This document shows, one piece after another, positions 59,850 to 64,000 of a stretch of 64,000 bases of DNA. The notes below the pieces were generated by a model. The model had not been told where the DNA came from. It made no database searches and saw nothing but the letters and a program-made list of their open reading frames with translations. The position numbers and the translations under genes were made by a program. The stretch spans positions 402,041 to 466,040 of the forward strand of contig JAJEKB010020966.1 in assembly GCA_022393335.1 (NCBI GenBank), written 5' to 3'. Within the stretch, counting starts at the first letter, position 1. Each line of letters opens with the position of its first letter. This DNA comes from Macrotrachela quadricornifera. Its lineage: Eukaryota; Rotifera; Eurotatoria; Philodinida; Philodinidae.

Positions 59850-60300
59850 ATCTATATATATAAAGCAGAATGTTTGTTTATTTGTCTGTTTTTTGCCTGT
59901 TTATCTGTTTCTCTGTTTATTTGTTTGCCTGTTTGTTTCTTTTTTTGTTTGTCTGTTCGCTATGCATTCAGACCCTGTAATAGCTAGCGTCACCAAACTT
60001 TTCGCGGTACTTGCTTAGGTCTCGAGGAAGGTCGAGAGGGGGTTGGTATGACCACAGGGGATGGGTGAGAGGGGATAGGTTCTAGATGAAGTTACATCTA
60101 GGTGATGACAAACTGCAATTTTCGATAGTGTAGTTCCTCTAATAACTAACACCACCAAACTTCCTATGATACTTTCCTAGGCTCAGAGGAAGATCAAGAT
60201 AGGATTGCCATGACGAGAGGGGTAGGTGAAGTTTCACTCACATCATAGTATATTCGAATTTTTATCAATTTTTCGAAAATTTTTGAAAATTTTCTCAAAC
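59850..60300 (+). mobile_element. Possible Helitron-like terminus with (TTTG/TCTG)n tract
   Basis: TCTATATATATAAAGCAGAATG at about 59851 is the style of Helitron 5' ends in many animals, which begin TC followed by TATATAAA. It is followed by a CTGTTTGTTTGTCTG tract to 59955. Two half-similar blocks (about 59970-60060 and 60130-60215), both starting AATARCTARC.YCACCAAACTT, look like an internal duplication. The 3' end (CTRR with a hairpin) was not found. Confidence 0.4.
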
Positions 60301-61512
60301 GTACGACCATCTGTTTCACATTTTCTATTTTTGTACACTGTCCGAGGGTGAATAGCTTCTACTTGATCGAAAGCTCCTACATTCATGGCACTGAGTGACT
60401 TCATGATAGAAATATCACAGTGTACTTCTTATCAGGGACACCTAGGAAGTATTTGTGTCATTCATCAACCGAGACTGAAACGAGGTCATAGATTGAGCTT
60501 GTCGCGACTGCATACAAGAGAAAGTGGAGTATAGAAGTACATCCACGCTTGATTAATCTATTCTTCGATCAATCAGATTTTCGCATACTCGAACAGTCAG
60601 TAATATTCATTTGATCAAGCTTTTGGCGAAGATGTTGCACAACAAGAAAATTTTTTTAAAAGAGACTTTCTTCTATAAATCAACTTGGAGAGGATTTAAT
60701 AAAACTCAACAAAGGATCCTTGGGAGTTATGGTAATCTATATGTTTCTTTAAAGGTTCCGCTACTTGGTATACTATCACGACTAGTGTGTGATGAGTACC
60801 TATCTCTCAGTAACACTACAAAAGTTACTGTCTTAGAATAGATGCAATGAGTATGAAGCAAGATGAAGTTTACGTTGCGTTTTCGACTAAAATGGGACAG
60901 AATCAGGACAGTATCGAGATTGGACTACAGTAACGATAGCATCACTATGTGAATAGAGTCAGAAGACATTCTGGAACGAGATCGTGATCGAACCGGGATT
61001 GAAATCACGCCGAAATTCAATTGAGATGAAATAAGAACGAAGGTTAAAATGAGATCAGAACAAAAACTGCATTGGACATGAGATATGATTAGGGTAAACT
61101 AAGGATCAGATTAGAAGCGAGTTTGTCGAAAGGACTGACTATTCATGCGTCTCGATTCAAAGCGCCTACTCAGAAAATTCTTCAATATGGCATCTATTAA
61201 ATATCAAAGCAAAGATAAATGACACAGAACTTAAATTCTAACTTTTCCTGAAGCGCATAAGCAATGGCTGAAGGGAGATTATAGAACCTTTCTTTTTGAA
61301 TATGTAAAATGTGGCAACATCGCATTTTTTCTAGTCATCATCGAGTACCTCCATTAGTATTAGATATTGTTCTTACGTTTTATTTTAAAAAAGATGCATT
61401 TTGGACACACAAATCATAAAACTAATCAAATAAAATAGCAGGAATAGAAGAGCAATTTCTGAGATCGAATAATTAAAAAAAGTGAGGACAGTACTTGCAT
61501 GAAAATATGAAT
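60301..61512. other. Intergenic DNA, no supported gene
   Basis: The 60611-60841 plus-strand frame has no family resemblance. The 60840-61150 region is rich in GAGAT/GAACGA words but not a clean repeat. Confidence 0.4.
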
Positions 61513-61881
61513 TTAATTGTTTGTTCTGAAATAGAGTTCAAGAGAAGGAATAATATCTTTCTTTCGACTAATTCTTGGCCCTAAATCAGCAATTCTATTT
61601 GGTACATCGACATTAAATGTTTTTCGAATGACAATATCTTCTGTTTCACCAAGAATGACCATAAGATTTCGTACTTTTAAAATATCAATTATTGAAAAGA
61701 GGAGGCCATGTAAATGACTTTTTTTTTCTCATTATTCATTGCTTCAAGTTTTTCTTCGTAGAAATTTGCGTTTACAACGTGTGTCCTTAGATGAATTGTC
61801 GTTTGAATGATCAGTAGAGAAAGTCAATTTTGTCAATAAATAGAATAATATTGAAATTATTTGCCATTTAAAGGGTAACAT
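61513..61881 (-). pseudogene. Short broken gene with possible signal peptide
   Basis: ATG at 61879-61881 opens a frame with hydrophobic WQIISILFYLLTKLTFS, like a signal peptide, followed by Asn/Ser/Asp-rich residues and CKRKF. After two frame changes (one near 61770, one at the A-run near 61724-61732) a final open frame (HGLLFSIIDILKVRNLMVIL, then IADLGPRISRKKDIIPSLE) ends at TAA 61513-61515. The continuity is inferred from tight spacing; I do not recognise a family. It may be two unrelated pieces. Confidence 0.3.
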
Positions 61882-62062
61882 TATGTTGAAACAATATTAA
61901 AAACTGAATGCAACGGGAAATAATGAGAATGAACCCTAACAATAATCAAGAAACTGAGCACTACTAAAGCTCTAATTCGAAAGATTACCTTAGTAAACTT
62001 TTTGCTTTTCTTGATTTAATGCATTATTAACCGAGATAATCATTCGTATTATATACGAGCTA

Positions 62063-62620
62063 ATGATAACACACATCGACTGTTCTGCATTAAAACGAGC
62101 ACACGCGCATTTGTATTTATCTCTCATACATTTATCCTTATCATTAAAAAAGGTAGATGACGATGAGTCATTCGAGGTTATTAATCAAACGAATTATAAT
62201 TTAAAGATTAATGGCATCAAAAGTAATAACAAACGACTTCGAACAAAATCGTTTGATAATGAGATTTATAAACTATCTCAATCACAAGAACCAACATTAA
62301 ATAATCGAATTAAAAATGGAAAGATAGACAACGATAATCGAATGACGTCATCAATATATGAAAGGAATTTTCCACCTATCTCTCTATGGTTTAAAAACGA
62401 ACCTCAAATAACTGATTGTCATTTGATAAACGAATTGATCTTGAGGGTGGAAAACACAATATAAGAAAGATCTCAATATCATTGGACGCGATATTTACGA
62501 AAAATGTCTACTGGTTTTCAACAATGATCTTGAGACTTTTGACTTAATAATTCAAAAGTTACATTGGCCTAGGAAGATTCAATAATTAGAAGATAAAATG
62601 AAATTACAAAAAGTTTTTTC
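62063..62620 (+). pseudogene. LINE ORF1-like remnant
   Basis: The frame at 62063-62464 is uninterrupted and contains a Lys/Asn-rich part then FPPISLWFKNEPQ. After one frame change, GRDIYEKCLLVFNNDLETFD and LIIQKLHWPRKI follow. This order (FPP-x-x-x-x-F, then a 'LLVFNND..F..L....WP.KI' block) is what I recall from ORF1 proteins of bdelloid LINE-like retroelements, which carry C-terminal zinc knuckles. The knuckles and any reverse transcriptase are absent here. The start at 62063 is arbitrary. Confidence 0.45.
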
Positions 62621-64000
62621 ATCCGACTTTTTTTCTCGGTGTACAACATTTTTCAGAAAACTGGCATGAACAGGAAATTACAGAAGAAGTGAAAGAGAAA
62701 TATCTAACTCTTAATAAACTAACACGATTATACGGACGAAAATAATTCAACATTAAATAGTGTCGGAGCGAACTTTCTATCTATACAACAAATAGCGCTC
62801 ATCCTACGGATTCGCTGACCCTTTTCTGAAAGAAAATTTAATATGATTATCATTAAAAATAGTTTTTATTTGGATTATCTTATATCTCAATCTCCTTGAT
62901 TGCATGAAAGCTACGAACCAAACATCCACTCTAGCGATGATCGTTTTATAGAAATATCCCCCTATATAGATTCATATATAAATGACAAGTAAATCCAAAA
63001 TTCGAGTTTTTTGTCTTCGATTGATCATGTTTAATACAGATATTTGACCATATTCAGTGGTTTGGAACATCATAATTTTTAATCCTGAACTCTGACTAAT
63101 TTGAACAAAACGGAGAGACTAATATTCATGTCTTTCTAAGCGCAATATTTATCATTATACGACTGTTTCTTTAAGAAAATGGAATTAGATGTTGTTCTGA
63201 TGTTTCAATTTGTTCATCAAGTTCAGTAGTACGATCACGTGGCAATCACTCCAAACCACAATTTTATAAAAAAATATATTTTTCCAAACTAGACAATTTC
63301 GGACAGCTTCTTAAAGTTTTAGGACAATACAACTGCATGTCTATTGCTGCTGACGCTGCACTAAGCAAATATTACTATGTTAGTATTCACAATTCTTTTA
63401 TTGGATATGCTCTGTTACATAAAGTGTCTCATAAAAAATTATTTTTCCTCAAGAATTGAGTCATTTATATTGTTGGAGTTCATAGATGTTATTTTAGTTA
63501 AAAATGATGTACAGACTATTTTTGTGTCATTATGCTACAGAATTCTTTCCGTTGAATTCGCTGGATTTATATCCTTTAGAGTGTAGTTTACGGAATGTCG
63601 AATAAGCTGAACTCATGAATTGCGATTATATGAGAACAAGATTCGAGCATTATCTTTTAAATAAAACAATTATTTTGATAGAGCAGATTTATGGATTATT
63701 TGTTAGTTGAAAGACGCTTTTTATTATAGCAAAGATCTTTAGATTATTTTTTCTTTTACAAATAAAATAACATGAATATTGAAAACGATTTCTTGTTGCA
63801 AAACTACTTCAAACACTACCTTAAAACGCAAAAATTATATTATCATTACGCATTCATCAGAACTAATAAATTATTTTTCAACTAGAACATAAAAGCCTAC
63901 AAAGTGTAATCAAATCGAAATTCATAACATTGATCAAGCTAGTTTATTGTTAAGTTAATTGTAAATACACACAAAACAGCGAGAGAAAGATAATTAATTT
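62621..64000. other. End of the window, no supported gene
   Basis: Only short frames were seen, including 63377-63586 (+), without family resemblance. No tRNA or repeat array was recognised. Confidence 0.45.

Noticed and set aside
60611..60841. 76-codon plus-strand frame
   Set aside because: No motif, no homologous pattern and no supporting splice sites.
1..64000. CRISPR array or phage/bacterial operon
   Set aside because: No direct repeats with regular unique spacers were seen, and introns plus eukaryotic domain types exclude a bacterial source for most of the window.

Overview
The window is AT-rich, intron-containing eukaryotic nuclear DNA. It looks most like a bdelloid rotifer. This is inferred from gene style and is not proven: a type II membrane protein with FG-GAP/VCBS repeats, a giant single-exon LDLa/EGF/7TM receptor, several rhodopsin-like GPCRs, an F-box/leucine-rich gene, short GT-AG introns, and many low-copy, decaying DNA transposons. 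No bacterial operon, rRNA, convincing tRNA or CRISPR array was seen.

Layout. 1-2.6 kb: AT-rich DNA with no gene. 2.6-4.3 kb: four-exon FG-GAP gene (+). 5.3-11.5 kb: repeat block with two hairpin elements, a small TTAA-flanked MITE, a 3.8 kb Tc1/mariner-type element with long inverted repeats and a dead transposase, and an element carrying 'ACATTTGCTCCC' repeats. 12.9-17.6 kb: 1583-residue receptor (-). 19.4-24.6 kb: telomere-like repeat, two related TTAA MITEs flanking a broken GPCR (-), an inverted-repeat-bounded repeat block, and a mariner transposase fragment. 25.1-27.1 kb: two-exon F-box gene (+). 29.3-29.7 kb: NTF2-like small gene with an internal TGA. 30.8-31.9 kb: intact GPCR (-). 33.6-35.9 kb: broken carboxylesterase (-). 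38.1-40.4 kb: element with ~45 bp terminal inverted repeats enclosing a spliced gene of unknown family. 41.3-41.9 kb: membrane protein of unknown family (-). 45.5-47.1 kb: a Mutator-like and another non-autonomous element.

47.3-52.8 kb is a hAT element with a perfect 8-bp target duplication. It contains a second hAT-type element with its own 8-bp duplication, which in turn holds three small elements of three superfamilies. Just downstream, at 52.9-54.3 kb, is an intact gene richer in G+C encoding a RING finger, a glycine-zipper membrane segment and a C-terminal J-like domain. I rate it the most unusual protein here. 55-60.3 kb: hairpins, a complete but dead mariner inserted in an older element, a Helitron replicase-helicase remnant, GC-rich tandem repeats and a Helitron-like terminus. 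61-64 kb: short broken ORFs, including a LINE ORF1-like remnant.

The genes do not form one pathway. The host genes are mostly cell-surface receptors or adhesion proteins, plus two possible ubiquitin-pathway proteins (F-box and RING). Roughly half the window is repeats or decaying genes. All names come from reading motifs by eye; no database search was run.
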